DNA of 64,000 bases from the NCBI GenBank assembly GCA_963811705.1, contig CAWESL010000017.1:98799-162798 (forward strand), written 5' to 3'. A program made the translations under genes and the position numbers. Origin of the DNA: DATJPR01 sp963811705. GTDB lineage: Bacteria > Bacteroidota > Ignavibacteria > UBA10030 > UBA6906. The notes below the pieces were generated by a model. It made no database searches. It was given only the letters and a program-made list of their open reading frames with translations, and was not told where the DNA came from. Positions 53,856-62,811 of the stretch are shown here, one piece after another; within the stretch, counting starts at the first letter, position 1; each line of letters opens with the position of its first letter.

Positions 53856-56264
53856 CTATTTCCGCTTAAGGGACCAGGTGCCCTTGGGTTTTGTAAGCGA
53901 CCGTGCTCCCAAAGCCTTCAGATCGCGTTGAATTGTCCGTTTATCGACCGGGTCTCCCTCCATTCGTTCAGCAAGAAGTTGGACGACCTGTTCATTATCG
54001 AACCGCTGGCCACGAAAGGCTGACTCCAAGATCTCACGTCTCTTCTCTACGTCAGTGATGCTGGGCTTGTCTTCTGAGACGTCCTCGAGCCGAATGCTCT
54101 TGATGAAATTGACCTTGTCCTGAACGAATCTCAGGGCGTAGTCTGCGTATTCGGTGGAGGCAACCTCAGAGGCATTCCCGGTCGAAACGGCTTTGGTCAA
54201 CTTCAAGGCTGATCTTACGATTCGAAGCCTCATATCCTCCACAAGACTCTGAAGCTCTGGCGGGACAGTTGCCAGCATTGTTTCTACTTCCGCTTCGATG
54301 TGCTTTCCTACGTCTTCTGGAATTGTGACGCCTATGTATTGGTCCTTGAGGAAGGCAACGAGATACTTCAGTCGTAGCTCCCACGGATCTGCTCGATCTG
54401 GCCTTCTGCCCCCCATCGATTTGTAGCCCTGAGTCATTTGTTCTGCGGTTTTCCTTGATCGTTTTTCGTCTCTCGGAATCTCTACAATGTAGTCGAATCG
54501 AGCAAGCATGTTGACCGGAATATCGATGTCGGTGAATGAATTGTACTCACCATCTGGGTGAATCTGGCTGTACCTGTTCATGTCCAGAAGAAGCGATGTT
54601 TCCGTGGGGTGGACAGTCTCGGCAGTTGTGCTTTCAACGATTTGACCTTCTTCCATCATTCGAACGAACACCCCGCACAAGTCTCTCCGTGCCTGTCCTC
54701 TGACATCGTGAAACTCTTGGATGCAGACTACTCCGCCACTGTTCGAAGGTAGGATGCCGGGCTCGCTCACGTTTTTCCTTGATCCCGCCTTCACTGTTCC
54801 TACGAGCCCCGCTACTGTTACTTTCCGCCCGCTCGAGCTGATCTCCTGTCCAACGGCGTTCAACACCAGTGCGGCCTTCGTCAGATACGATTTCCCAACG
54901 TTTGGCGGCCCAATGACCAAGCCGTGCAGCTTGTCAATGCGCTCGCTCCATCCTTGCGAGAGAGCTTGCAGGATGACAAACTCCAGGGCCCTCTCGAGTT
55001 CATGAGCTTCGTGCAAGGCCTGGATTCCGAGCTGCTGAGCAGCTTCCTCCTTGATGTAGTTGATGACGCCGAACGGTTCCGGGTGTGCATTCAGGACCAT
55101 GATAGGGTGATCCTTCGGGACACCGAAACGTTTCCCGTCGATCACAATTCCGAAGCCGGTATCGGCTTCCTCTTCAGGAGACCACGGCACGAGGTCAAGC
55201 TGGTTGACGTTGAGGCTGATGTCATGCAGATAGAACCGTGGTTTAGGTCTGTTGGTTTTTGTTTTTTTCTTTGGGTAAAGGGGAACGATTGCGCCAAGAA
55301 AAGTGCACCGCGTGCGGCTCCTATGCAAGCCGTTGATGTCGACACCAACACAGTTGGCTTGGATGTCAAGGGTTTCGATTGCCGTGCCCTTCCCGTCTGT
55401 TATCTCTATCCCCACGATGCTCGTCGTGCCGTTGTTGAGCTCGAAGGATGTAATCGGATTTACCCGAGTCACTCTGCCGATGAATCTCACCGGAGTGAAG
55501 TAGCGATCCGCTTTGAGAAGTTCACTCAGAGACTTGGCCTCAAGGCTATCCCATCTGTCTCGGATGTGCAGGGCAGTAGCTTTGCTCCCTTCGACTGGCA
55601 CTTCCTCAACGGTGGACATTGTCCGAAGTTCGTCGACGACGTCTTCAAAAGAATCCAGAGGAACATAGTCGTCATATTCCCCAAGGATCTTAGTGATCAC
55701 CTCGTAGTTCTGGGGGGCGATCGAAATCCAATATGGGTTTTCCTCTATTTTCTCGTCCATTCCATTTGTCTCACGAGGGACGGGCTCAGGCTGTTTAATT
55801 CCCGGGGCGTCAACTTCTGGAGTAGGTTCTGGTTTGCCGGGAATGGGTTCAAATACAGTATTACCGAGTTCTTCTTCTTTGCTCATATGTAGGCTCTCCC
55901 AGAGCTCAGGGGTCTCAGATCCGAGAGCGATTGGAATTTTCCGGATGGATTTGATCTCAGCGATAAGCGCAGAATACAGGGCTATGCGGATCTCAGGTTC
56001 ATATCGGTTCTTTGTGTCCGGCCTTTCAGGCGGCGCAAGTCGATGGACGGGGTCGAAAAGCTTCGTGTCGGGGTAGTGCAGCCTAATCATCGCTTTCAAC
56101 ACGTCCGCATAACGCACGCCACCAAGAATCACTTTTCTGATTCGGGAAGGATCCAATTCTGATAGTGCCCTGCGAATGAGCAGCCTGTATTCATCAAGGT
56201 AATTCTCGTACGTGAGCAACGGCTCGAGCACGATACTCAGTGGGTAGCTGACGCGTTTCGACAC
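53856..56264 (-). CDS. MCM-like AAA+ helicase with the C-terminal end of a radical SAM domain (3' part of an IS-split fusion gene)
   Basis: 802 residues in this frame. Residues about 7-126 (YPLSIVLEPLL to SETPELWESL) are the C-terminal end of a spore-photoproduct-lyase-like protein whose N-terminal part lies beyond the insertion. A Pro/Glu linker (about 130-165) leads to an MCM-type region: an OB-like N-domain (about 255-330), Walker A GPPNVGKS (452-459), Walker B-like VVCIQE (512-517), sensor 1 LDMN (560-563), arginine finger ARFD (588-591) and a winged-helix-like tail (740-802). The Walker B Asp is Gln. The apparent GTG start at 56264 lies in the IS end. An internal ATG at 55886, with GGGAG upstream, could give a free 676-residue helicase. 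Confidence 0.8.
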   Translation of the reverse strand: MSKRVSYPLSIVLEPLLTYENYLDEYRLLIRRALSELDPSRIRKVILGGVRYADVLKAMIRLHYPDTKLFDPVHRLAPPERPDTKNRYEPEIRIALYSALIAEIKSIRKIPIALGSETPELWESLHMSKEEELGNTVFEPIPGKPEPTPEVDAPGIKQPEPVPRETNGMDEKIEENPYWISIAPQNYEVITKILGEYDDYVPLDSFEDVVDELRTMSTVEEVPVEGSKATALHIRDRWDSLEAKSLSELLKADRYFTPVRFIGRVTRVNPITSFELNNGTTSIVGIEITDGKGTAIETLDIQANCVGVDINGLHRSRTRCTFLGAIVPLYPKKKTKTNRPKPRFYLHDISLNVNQLDLVPWSPEEEADTGFGIVIDGKRFGVPKDHPIMVLNAHPEPFGVINYIKEEAAQQLGIQALHEAHELERALEFVILQALSQGWSERIDKLHGLVIGPPNVGKSYLTKAALVLNAVGQEISSSGRKVTVAGLVGTVKAGSRKNVSEPGILPSNSGGVVCIQEFHDVRGQARRDLCGVFVRMMEEGQIVESTTAETVHPTETSLLLDMNRYSQIHPDGEYNSFTDIDIPVNMLARFDYIVEIPRDEKRSRKTAEQMTQGYKSMGGRRPDRADPWELRLKYLVAFLKDQYIGVTIPEDVGKHIEAEVETMLATVPPELQSLVEDMRLRIVRSALKLTKAVSTGNASEVASTEYADYALRFVQDKVNFIKSIRLEDVSEDKPSITDVEKRREILESAFRGQRFDNEQVVQLLAERMEGDPVDKRTIQRDLKALGARSLTKPKGTWSLKRK
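56243..56248. repeat. target-site duplication, left copy
   Basis: GGTAGC, matching 57664-57669 exactly and flanking the IS481-like element. Confidence 0.8.
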
Positions 56265-57663
56265 ATCGTTTACAGAAAAGTTTCAACACATTGTTTACAC
56301 TTCGTATATTCCCTTTCAACCTCGAAGGGAACAGCAATGACTAAAAAAAAGGACCCACGAAGCCAGAAGAAATCGATCTGCGAAAGCGCTGCGTAGAGCT
56401 GTTTCATCAAGGGTGCTCACCGACGACAATTCGGGGGTTGTTACGTCGGAGTCGGCCTTGGGTGTACAAGTGGATCGAACGCTCTCAAGGAGATGACCCG
56501 GAATGGTATCTCGATGAGTCTCGCACACCCAAACGGAACGCGAACAAACTCGATCACAAGCTAGAGACGGTGATCGTCCAAACCCGAGAGGAACTGGTTC
56601 GTCGGGACAAGCCAGAGACGCGGTACGCGTATCACGGAGCCGTGGCGATACACCAACGTCTGGACCAGTTAGGCTATCGTCTCAAGCCTCACCCGTCCAC
56701 GATCAACCGTGTTCTCAAACGCAACGATCTTATTGACCCACGCCAGGCGTCTGTCGATCCGACGGAACCCAAGGTCTACTACCCGGACATCCGGCCCGAT
56801 CATCCGGGGCAGCTTCATGAACTGGATCTGGTCACGCCGCGCTATATCAGCGGGTACGGACGGGTCATCTCCGTGAACCGCGTGGATGTCTTTTCCAGCG
56901 AGGCCAATCTTGACCAGTTTTTGTCCAAGGCAGCCGAGAGCATCATTCAATTTGTAATAAATGACTGGAAAGAATACGCGAAACCCAGTTTTCTCAAGAT
57001 CGACAACGAGTCGAGCTTCCGCGGCAGCCTCTACCACCCACGGACCTTCGGCAAGCTCACACGGTTCTGTCTGAACTTTGGCGTTCAGATGATCTTTATT
57101 CCGTTCAGCGAGCCCTGGCGCAATCCCTACGTGGAGAGCTTCAACGGCCGCTTCAACGACCAAGTATGGCTTTCACAGAAAATACGAAACCTCGAGCACT
57201 TGAAGGAAGAATCGCGATGCTTCCGTGACCAGCATAACAACTACCAACGCTACAAAAAAGACCAGTTTGGAAAACAGCAATCCCGTAGTTTTACGCTCAG
57301 CCGCTTCCCGAAGCGATTCGCGTTTGATCCGTCGATCGAACTGCCCATCACTCCGGGAAAGATCCACTTCATCCGATGGGTCAACGAGAAGGGCTACATC
57401 AGCATCCTCAACGAATCCTTCTTTGTTGACAAGAATCTCTGTTGTGAATATGTCTGGTCGACCATCGACACCGCCAAGCAAACACTGACCATGTACTACA
57501 AAGCCTCGGAGAGGGCACCTCGGTTGCAAGTCAAAACCATCGAGTATAAACTCCGTGAACCGGTCAAGGTCAAAAGACCCCCCAATCACTTCTTCTAAGT
57601 GTAAACGATGTGTTGAGACAACTAAGACCCTTAATAGTGTAAACGATGTGTCGAGACTTGACA
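56249..57663 (+). mobile_element. IS481-like insertion sequence, 1415 bp
   Basis: Ends read TGACGCGTTTCGACACATCG on the left and, in reverse complement, TGTCAAGTCTCGACACATCG on the right, with TTTACA following in both. A 21-bp core occurs twice at each end (56255-56275, 56280-56300; 57599-57619, 57637-57657), an apparently doubled transposase-binding site. It is flanked by the 6-bp duplication GGTAGC. Removing it and one duplicate restores a single frame across the radical SAM-MCM gene. Confidence 0.85.
56337..57598 (+). CDS. IS481-family transposase, needs a frame change at an A8 run
   Basis: The catalytic part (from a TTG at 56438 or upstream codons) is a DDE integrase core: D in HELDLVTP, D in LKIDNESS, and E in VESFNGRF. 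The helix-turn-helix N-terminus (LRKRCVELFHQGCSPTTIRG) is in the same frame, but the ATG at 56337 is in another. A run of eight A at 56343-56350 could allow a -1 slip joining the two, giving about 420 residues. This could be programmed frameshifting, transcript slippage, or a sequencing error in the run. Confidence 0.82.
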
Positions 57664-57669
57664 GGTAGC
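57664..57669. repeat. target-site duplication, right copy
   Basis: GGTAGC, identical to 56243-56248. Confidence 0.8.
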
Positions 57670-58630
57670 CTTTTGCTTCTTGGATACGGCGCGCTGTGTG
57701 GAGCCGTTCCTCGAGACTCGCGGTGCCGTGCTCGAATTCATTTATAGCGTGCTCGGTGTTCAGCGTGATATTGAAACGGACCCGATCCTGCCCATCATAC
57801 CGGAGGAACCCGTCGACGAAGTTTGATCTGGAACGGATCGTGATCTTGAATCGCGGATACCTCTCGATCATCCGCATCAAGAAGGCGCTGTTGTCGGTGA
57901 GATGGTCGACCGCAAGAAAGTCGTTGAATTCTGATGCCGAAAGAGTCAAGGGGTACTTGAGATTCTCGCTGTACCAGTGCTCGATAGTCGCACGGTCCCT
58001 TCGAAAGACCGCTGGGTCGACAGTGTATGAATGGTTGTCGATGCTGAGCTGCTTAGCGATATTCTCCTGCGCGAGGTAGTAGCGATCCACAGCTTCGTCA
58101 TCGCGCCGCACGCGAGCATCGAAGTACAACTCCCTGATCCAATCAGCCGTTTCTTTAAATCGATCGGGGAGCTTGTTCAACCGATAGGCAAAGTAGTCCG
58201 ATAGGTGTGTCCACAATGTGAGGATGGCAGCATGGGCGGCCGGAGATGCCGCGATCTCGTGCTCGGCCCTTTCGAGGTTCGTGTAGAAATAGTGCTCAGG
58301 GGTCTGATTTGTCTGGAGGTAGCAGAACTCGCAGCTGTTCGCGCACATCCACGAGAGATTCAGGACCGTGGTAAGCGACTCGACGATATTGCCAGGGGAA
58401 TCGAATGTCCGGATGAAGTCTTCGGATCGCTCCGAGATGATCGCCGATTCCTTCATGTACAGGAACTTCTCGCGAGGCGTGTCAACAGGGTAGACGAAGT
58501 CCGCAGTGTTCAGATACTCAATTGCGATATCAGGATTGAAGGTCCGCGCTCTGGCGATGATCTCCTGTGTGATCTTGGAGTGCCTCGATTGGGGTTTGAC
58601 GAGAAGACGCTTTGGAGTGAACAGGCTCAT
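57664..58630 (-). pseudogene. spore-photoproduct-lyase-like radical SAM domain, 5' part of the IS-split fusion gene
   Basis: Read from ATG at 58630 (MSLFTPKRLLVKPQ); the frame happens to stay open into the IS to 57173, and upstream to 58729 without conserved sequence. The 4Fe-4S motif CANSCEFC gives C96, C100 and C103 (CX3CX2C). EFNDFLAVDHLTDNS and the strand LNTEHAINEFEHGTASLEER are SPL-family blocks. The additional Cys used as H donor in Bacillus SplB is not visible at the usual place, so a repair activity should not be assumed. The domain stops at GY and continues at 56242 downward. Confidence 0.8.
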
Positions 58631-58995
58631 GGCTTCTATGACTGGTGACCTACAGGTGACAATCGCTCGGTACTTCGCGAGGCATTCTTCCCAGAAGATA
58701 GCGCGGAAAAACGCCACGAGCAAGCGCAAGAGGTGGATTCTTCAGTGGCTGCCAAAAGGAAGTCTATCTCATGAATATTCCACACGGGCTCGTTGCGCAT
58801 CACATCAACCCTTGACACTGGACAAAGAATAGGCGACATTCACGCATCGGAGGAGATGTTCCAACCGAAGAGTGGCGTGACTTGATGGGTCTGCGAGGGA
58901 TTCACGTTGCTCTTCTTTTGCTCACCCCTGCGTATCCCGCATTGAATCGTTCTTCGATTGTACTCCTCTCCATGAAAATTTGGAGGTAGATTACA
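58631..58995. other. 365-bp intergenic region between divergent genes
   Basis: Holds the 5' regions of the radical SAM-MCM gene (minus) and the membrane protein at 58996 (plus). A direct repeat GGTGAC-N5-GGTGAC lies near 58645-58662, and a TTGACA at about 58810 lacks a good -10. Short open frames here have no family features. No terminator is seen. Confidence 0.4.
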
Positions 58996-59901
58996 ATGCA
59001 TACCATAGTGGAGTCCTGGGCCTTCCTGAAGAAACACTATTTTGGTGTATGCTATACCGTCATGCTGGGGGTGACGATATGTTGTTGGCTGGGCGGCCAG
59101 AATCCGTTCCCAATCGATGAAAAAACACCAGTGTTGAAGGGAGATTCTGTTTCACTACCCCTAGGCCAAGTGCAAGAACACAATTCCCAACTTCTCCACC
59201 ATATGGAAGTCGGCGAAACGATTCTTGGAAACTTGCGTGTTTCGAGGGCTAACACACGTATGCAGGTCCGATTGTTCTATGCCGCCATATTGACTGGGCT
59301 TATCGCGCTGTTTCTAAGGCATGCACAAGATCCCAGACCATCGGGTTTGCTTGTCTGTTTTATCGTACTCGGAATGTACGGACTCGACATACAATTCGCT
59401 GACTTCGATAAGCGAGACACGACTGCGAGCGTTGCGAGGGGGAAGGAAATAAGAAAGCTGGTCAATCTTCCTCCGGCAAATACGATATGGTACTCTCTGG
59501 AAGATTCTACACTGTGGGCGCAGATTGAAGCTGCTAGAATCAATAGTCTTCAAAGAAAAGTGGGCAATTCTGTCCGGCCAAACTTTGAACAGAGTGTCTT
59601 TTACATCTTCCCTTTGATTCTCTCTTGTGCGATTCCTCTTTTCGTATTGCGAAGGAGGGGATTGACTTCATCTTCTGGACTGAGGCGATTGGACAACTCA
59701 GTTGAAAGGAGCAACACAATGACTACCCTCGAAGCAACGGTTGAAATTGCAAAAACAGCGCTTGGAATCGGAGGGAGTGCTGGCACGCAGAGCAATATAA
59801 AAGTTATCACCGATGACAAGATACGGCCCATGTTCTTGAAAGGTATTTCTGAAATCCACAAGAAGCTGGAAGAACTGGATGCCGACAAGTTGAAGCGGTA
59901 A
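58996..59901 (+). CDS. hypothetical membrane protein with helical C-terminus
   Basis: 301 residues, start ATG after TTTGGAGG. Hydrophobic segments near 17-35, 92-108, 117-133 and 200-217, separated by an extracytoplasmic-looking loop (about 36-90), then a soluble, charged tail ending KLEELDADKLKR. No family is recognised. Base composition is clearly more AT-rich than the core region. An internal ATG at the TTLEATVEIAKTALG segment could make a short soluble product. Confidence 0.6.
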   Translation: MHTIVESWAFLKKHYFGVCYTVMLGVTICCWLGGQNPFPIDEKTPVLKGDSVSLPLGQVQEHNSQLLHHMEVGETILGNLRVSRANTRMQVRLFYAAILTGLIALFLRHAQDPRPSGLLVCFIVLGMYGLDIQFADFDKRDTTASVARGKEIRKLVNLPPANTIWYSLEDSTLWAQIEAARINSLQRKVGNSVRPNFEQSVFYIFPLILSCAIPLFVLRRRGLTSSSGLRRLDNSVERSNTMTTLEATVEIAKTALGIGGSAGTQSNIKVITDDKIRPMFLKGISEIHKKLEELDADKLKR

Positions 59902-59991
59902 TCACTGGGGTGAAACAGAGCAGATATGCTCGGGAAATTTCTTCTGATGATTTGCCGCATTTCTTCATAACATTCCCCAAGAGGCTATCCC

Positions 59992-60162
59992 ATGAGCATC
60001 GTGTGTAAACACGAGCAAATTATTGCCGACTATAGACAGATCAAGGTTTCGGGTGAGTCGATAAAGAAGGACATAGAAGTACCTTTAACCATTATCAAGT
60101 GCCTAGATTGTGGAATTGTATTCAGAGTCCTTACGCAGAGTGAATACAAGCCGTTGGGATAG
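59992..60162 (+). CDS. small protein with possible zinc-binding Cys/His residues
   Basis: 56 residues, with C5, H7 and a CLDC pair (C37, C40) that could bind one metal ion. A GAGG lies 8-9 bp before the ATG. It follows the membrane protein by 90 bp. Function unknown; it is short enough to be chance, though the Cys spacing is suggestive. Confidence 0.4.
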   Translation: MSIVCKHEQIIADYRQIKVSGESIKKDIEVPLTIIKCLDCGIVFRVLTQSEYKPLG

Positions 60163-60498
60163 CTGAGCCATTCGGGTATCTTGTTTTTTCTTTTTGTATC
60201 TATCGCCCGGTTTTTAGAACAGAACAGCCCCTCGGGAATTCTCCTTTGGGGCTGTCGCATTTACTGGCTCCCAGGCCGACATATCGGCACAGGCCCTATG
60301 GTAGAGAATCGCATCGGACGTCGGAAACGAAGTACCCAAAAAACGACCTCTGGAGATCTTCTCTAACCGATATCATCCCTCGGAAACACACAAGGGCGAG
60401 AGCCAGATTGGATTTCATTGGAGCAGGAAGAACCAGTAGCCTTGCTCCGCGGTACTAAGTAACGAGGAAGCCAATCCCCGCTGGTTCCCGTTGTGTAC
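60163..60498. other. 336-bp stretch without a supported gene
   Basis: Contains a T-rich run (about 60181-60215) and an 8-bp inverted repeat ACAGCCCC/GGGGCTGT (60224-60231, 60248-60255) with a 16-base loop. Short frames crossing it show no family features. Confidence 0.4.
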
Positions 60499-60783
60499 TT
60501 AGGATATCAAGCCTTGTTTCTTCCAAACATCTCTATAGAATGTGGCAACCTTCTGTATCTGTGGATCATCAGTTTTCTCAAAGGCATTCAATATTGTCTG
60601 AGGATTGTGCCTGAGAAGTAACTTCATCCTTCCGTCATTCTTGACCCCCCATACTTCATAGAGGTCGTCGTTTGGTGGTGCCATACGGTTAATGATAACA
60701 TCACCTGGATTGGTTCCTGGTGGAGCAGGTTTCCACTCACCCCAATTTTCACCAGGTGGTGGTTCGATACGGATTTGTTTCAT
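60499..60783 (-). CDS. small hypothetical protein
   Basis: 94 residues from ATG at 60783. A Pro-rich first third (IRIEPPPGENWGEWKPAPPG) is followed by a mixed segment and a helix (NPQTILNAFEKTDD). The pattern is gene-like, but no family is recognised. It is isolated on the minus strand. Confidence 0.45.
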   Translation of the reverse strand: MKQIRIEPPPGENWGEWKPAPPGTNPGDVIINRMAPPNDDLYEVWGVKNDGRMKLLLRHNPQTILNAFEKTDDPQIQKVATFYRDVWKKQGLIS

Positions 60784-61027
60784 GTAAGAGAATATAGCAA
60801 ACACCCTGCCAGTCTCATGGGGTTCATGTAGAGCATCCAGGCGCGAACATTGGTATGGTGATAGGTAATTTGTACCGAGACGGGATCGGGAGAGACCGGG
60901 GAGGATGGACTGTGGATCCGGTGATTATTGATATTCTGGAAATTCTCAAGAGATGAAGACAATTTCGCGGGGGGAGGCGTTGGACCAATCCGGACTGCCA
61001 AGGTCCTCTTGACGCTCACCCAAGCTG

Positions 61028-61429
61028 TCACGTTGAAATCAGCGCGCTTAGTACTCTCAATAGAATTCTCTTTTCCTCGGGAGCGAACGTGGTCCGTTTG
61101 GATCTGGCCAACACCCTCCGAATTTCTTCCAGGATTTCTGCCACATCATTGCTCGGAGCTTGCTCTCCAGACGGTTCCAGAGTAATTCGCTTTTGCACGG
61201 GATCGAACGTCACGTTGTAGCGGCACCCCTCCGCCAAGGACCTGATAGTCTCTCGTCTCACTGGTCTTCGATGAGGACCTGGTTTCTTCTTCAGTATAGA
61301 ATAGAGAGTCGTAGGATGAAGGCCGCTTCGCTCGGCCAGTTCGAAGATCGATATGCCTTCGGCTGCAGCGAGCCGCTGGATCAGGCGCTGGACGCCTAAA
61401 ATGTCGTCGTTTTCGGTAATTTTGGTCAT
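61028..61429 (-). CDS. XRE-type helix-turn-helix regulator
   Basis: 133 residues. An N-terminal HTH of the lambda-repressor type (ISIFELAERSGLHPTTLYSI, about 26-45) precedes a short strand (YNVTFDPVQKRITL) and a helical tail. The second half could be a dimerisation region. It is probably a repressor of the element, divergent from the DUF5131 gene, with an AT-rich inverted repeat between them. Confidence 0.75.
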   Translation of the reverse strand: MTKITENDDILGVQRLIQRLAAAEGISIFELAERSGLHPTTLYSILKKKPGPHRRPVRRETIRSLAEGCRYNVTFDPVQKRITLEPSGEQAPSNDVAEILEEIRRVLARSKRTTFAPEEKRILLRVLSALIST

Positions 61430-61736
61430 TTGAGTGACTCCATGCGATCAGTCTAAATATATATGATTATAGTTGATCTTAATCAAGAAATTTCGTATCA
61501 TACTTTTGCCGCCGAACGCAGTTGAGCGGCGATATGCATTTAACTTTGGATACAGATGTAGACGCGACGCTTTCCTTTTTCCCCGCCGTTGTTTCCCCAG
61601 CTGAACTTCCTGAGTTGAATCCCAAAATGTGAGTGCGCTAGAGTCGAGAGTTACTCGAGATAGCGCGACAGCTCGCAACGTGCCTCCTGCAAAGTGCCGG
61701 ACCCGTGCTTGGTTGTGATCAAATGAATATTTGAAT
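61430..61736. promoter_or_regulatory. divergent control region between the XRE regulator and DUF5131 genes
   Basis: An AT-rich core at 61454-61492 holds TGATTA (61464-61469) and TAATCA (61480-61485), nested within GATCAGTC/GTTGATC-like words, a plausible operator for the XRE protein. The remainder has no gene; a 115-residue frame on the minus strand here looks spurious. Confidence 0.4.
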
Positions 61737-62537
61737 ATGGGTAAAGGTGGCATAGGTTTAACGCGACACAAATGGAATCCAGTCACTGGATGCACGAAAT
61801 ATTCTGAAGGCTGCGCGCACTGTTACGCCCTCGACAGAATCATTCCGAAGTTACAGGAGAGCAGTCCGAAGTACCGAAACGGCAGTGCGGTAACCTGTCA
61901 CGAGGATCTGCTCAATGTTCCGAAAGGGATAAAGGAACCCACGACGTTCTTCGTAAACGGAATGGCCGATGTGTTCCATGATAGAGTGCCATTCAGCTTT
62001 CTGGAGGAGATGTTCCGAGTTATGAACGAGACGAGTCGGCATATGTATTATGTTCAGACGAAACGTGTGCCTCGACTGTTGGAGCTCGCTCCCCGTTTGA
62101 AGTGGACACCGAACATCTGGATCGGGATTACTGTTGAGGGTCGGAAATACGTGTGGAGAATTGATGAGTTGAGAAATGTCCCCGCCCGCCGGAAATATGT
62201 GATGAATGAACCTCTTCTCGACGACCTCGGCAAATTGGATTTGACGGGCATCGACCTCGTGCTGGTAGGCGGGGAATCAGGAATAGGCTTTCGTCCGATG
62301 GACATTTCGTGGGCAAGAAATATCCGAGATCAATGCATCGAGCAGGGTGTGATGTTTAACTTCATGCAATATGCGGCCATAGACCCGGTCCCAGTCGGCA
62401 GGTTGCTGGATGGGAAACTGTGGACTGATGTGCCCCGTCATGAAAATCCCGATCAGCTGAGCCTGTTTGAAAGCGACGATTGTGTCAAGCAACGCGCGCG
62501 TAGGTCATCAACTATGGCCCCTACAAAGGAGATATGA
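61737..62537 (+). CDS. DUF5131 (phage Gp37/Gp68-like) protein
   Basis: 266 residues from ATG at 61737, with a TTG at 61731 in frame. The N-terminus WNPVTGCTKYSEGCAHCYA carries three Cys in the family's CX7CX2C pattern, resembling a radical SAM cluster site, and VLVGGESG and a CIEQG block follow. The family is found on phages and mobile elements, often beside a three-Cys-motif partner gene, which is not seen here. Its biochemical role is unknown. Confidence 0.85.
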   Translation: MGKGGIGLTRHKWNPVTGCTKYSEGCAHCYALDRIIPKLQESSPKYRNGSAVTCHEDLLNVPKGIKEPTTFFVNGMADVFHDRVPFSFLEEMFRVMNETSRHMYYVQTKRVPRLLELAPRLKWTPNIWIGITVEGRKYVWRIDELRNVPARRKYVMNEPLLDDLGKLDLTGIDLVLVGGESGIGFRPMDISWARNIRDQCIEQGVMFNFMQYAAIDPVPVGRLLDGKLWTDVPRHENPDQLSLFESDDCVKQRARRSSTMAPTKEI

Positions 62538-62541
62538 ACAT

Positions 62542-62811
62542 ATGTACGCAACGAATGATTTGTACCTTACCGCTTACCTCGTCGCGCGAGGAAGCAAGCT
62601 GGATTCGTTCTGCCGTGATAACGGGCGGACGACATTCCGGTTGAATGAAAACGATAGTCTGGATGAAATGATCCGTGACTACTACGCCGACTGTGGCCTG
62701 GTATCAGGCCTTCGGCTTACGAACTCTATCAAGAACTTGAAGAACCTGCTCTATTCGAATATGAATGAAAATGGACAACGAAACAATCACAACACAGGAG
62801 CCAGCAAGTAA
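62542..62811 (+). CDS. DUF5659-like small protein
   Basis: 89 residues from ATG at 62542, preceded by AAAGGAG. The pattern LYLTAYLVARGSKLDSF and the helical tail SIKNLKNLLYS resemble DUF5659, a small phage/plasmid-associated domain. It begins 4 bp after the DUF5131 stop and overlaps the start of the next, broken gene. Confidence 0.6.
   Translation: MYATNDLYLTAYLVARGSKLDSFCRDNGRTTFRLNENDSLDEMIRDYYADCGLVSGLRLTNSIKNLKNLLYSNMNENGQRNNHNTGASK

Noticed and set aside
57173..57663. Continuation of the SPL-like frame into the insertion sequence
   Set aside because: The frame stays open by chance antisense to the transposase; the SPL-like sequence stops at the target duplication and resumes on the other side of the IS.
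60224..60255. Terminator at ACAGCCCC/GGGGCTGT
   Set aside because: The stem is good, but neither side has a following U-run in the direction of a nearby gene.
60780..61031. Minus-strand frame of 83 codons
   Set aside because: Low-complexity composition, no start signal, overlaps the ends of two better-supported genes.
61448..61795. Minus-strand frame of 115 codons near the XRE regulator
   Set aside because: It overlaps the start of the DUF5131 gene and the AT-rich control region, and has no recognisable features.
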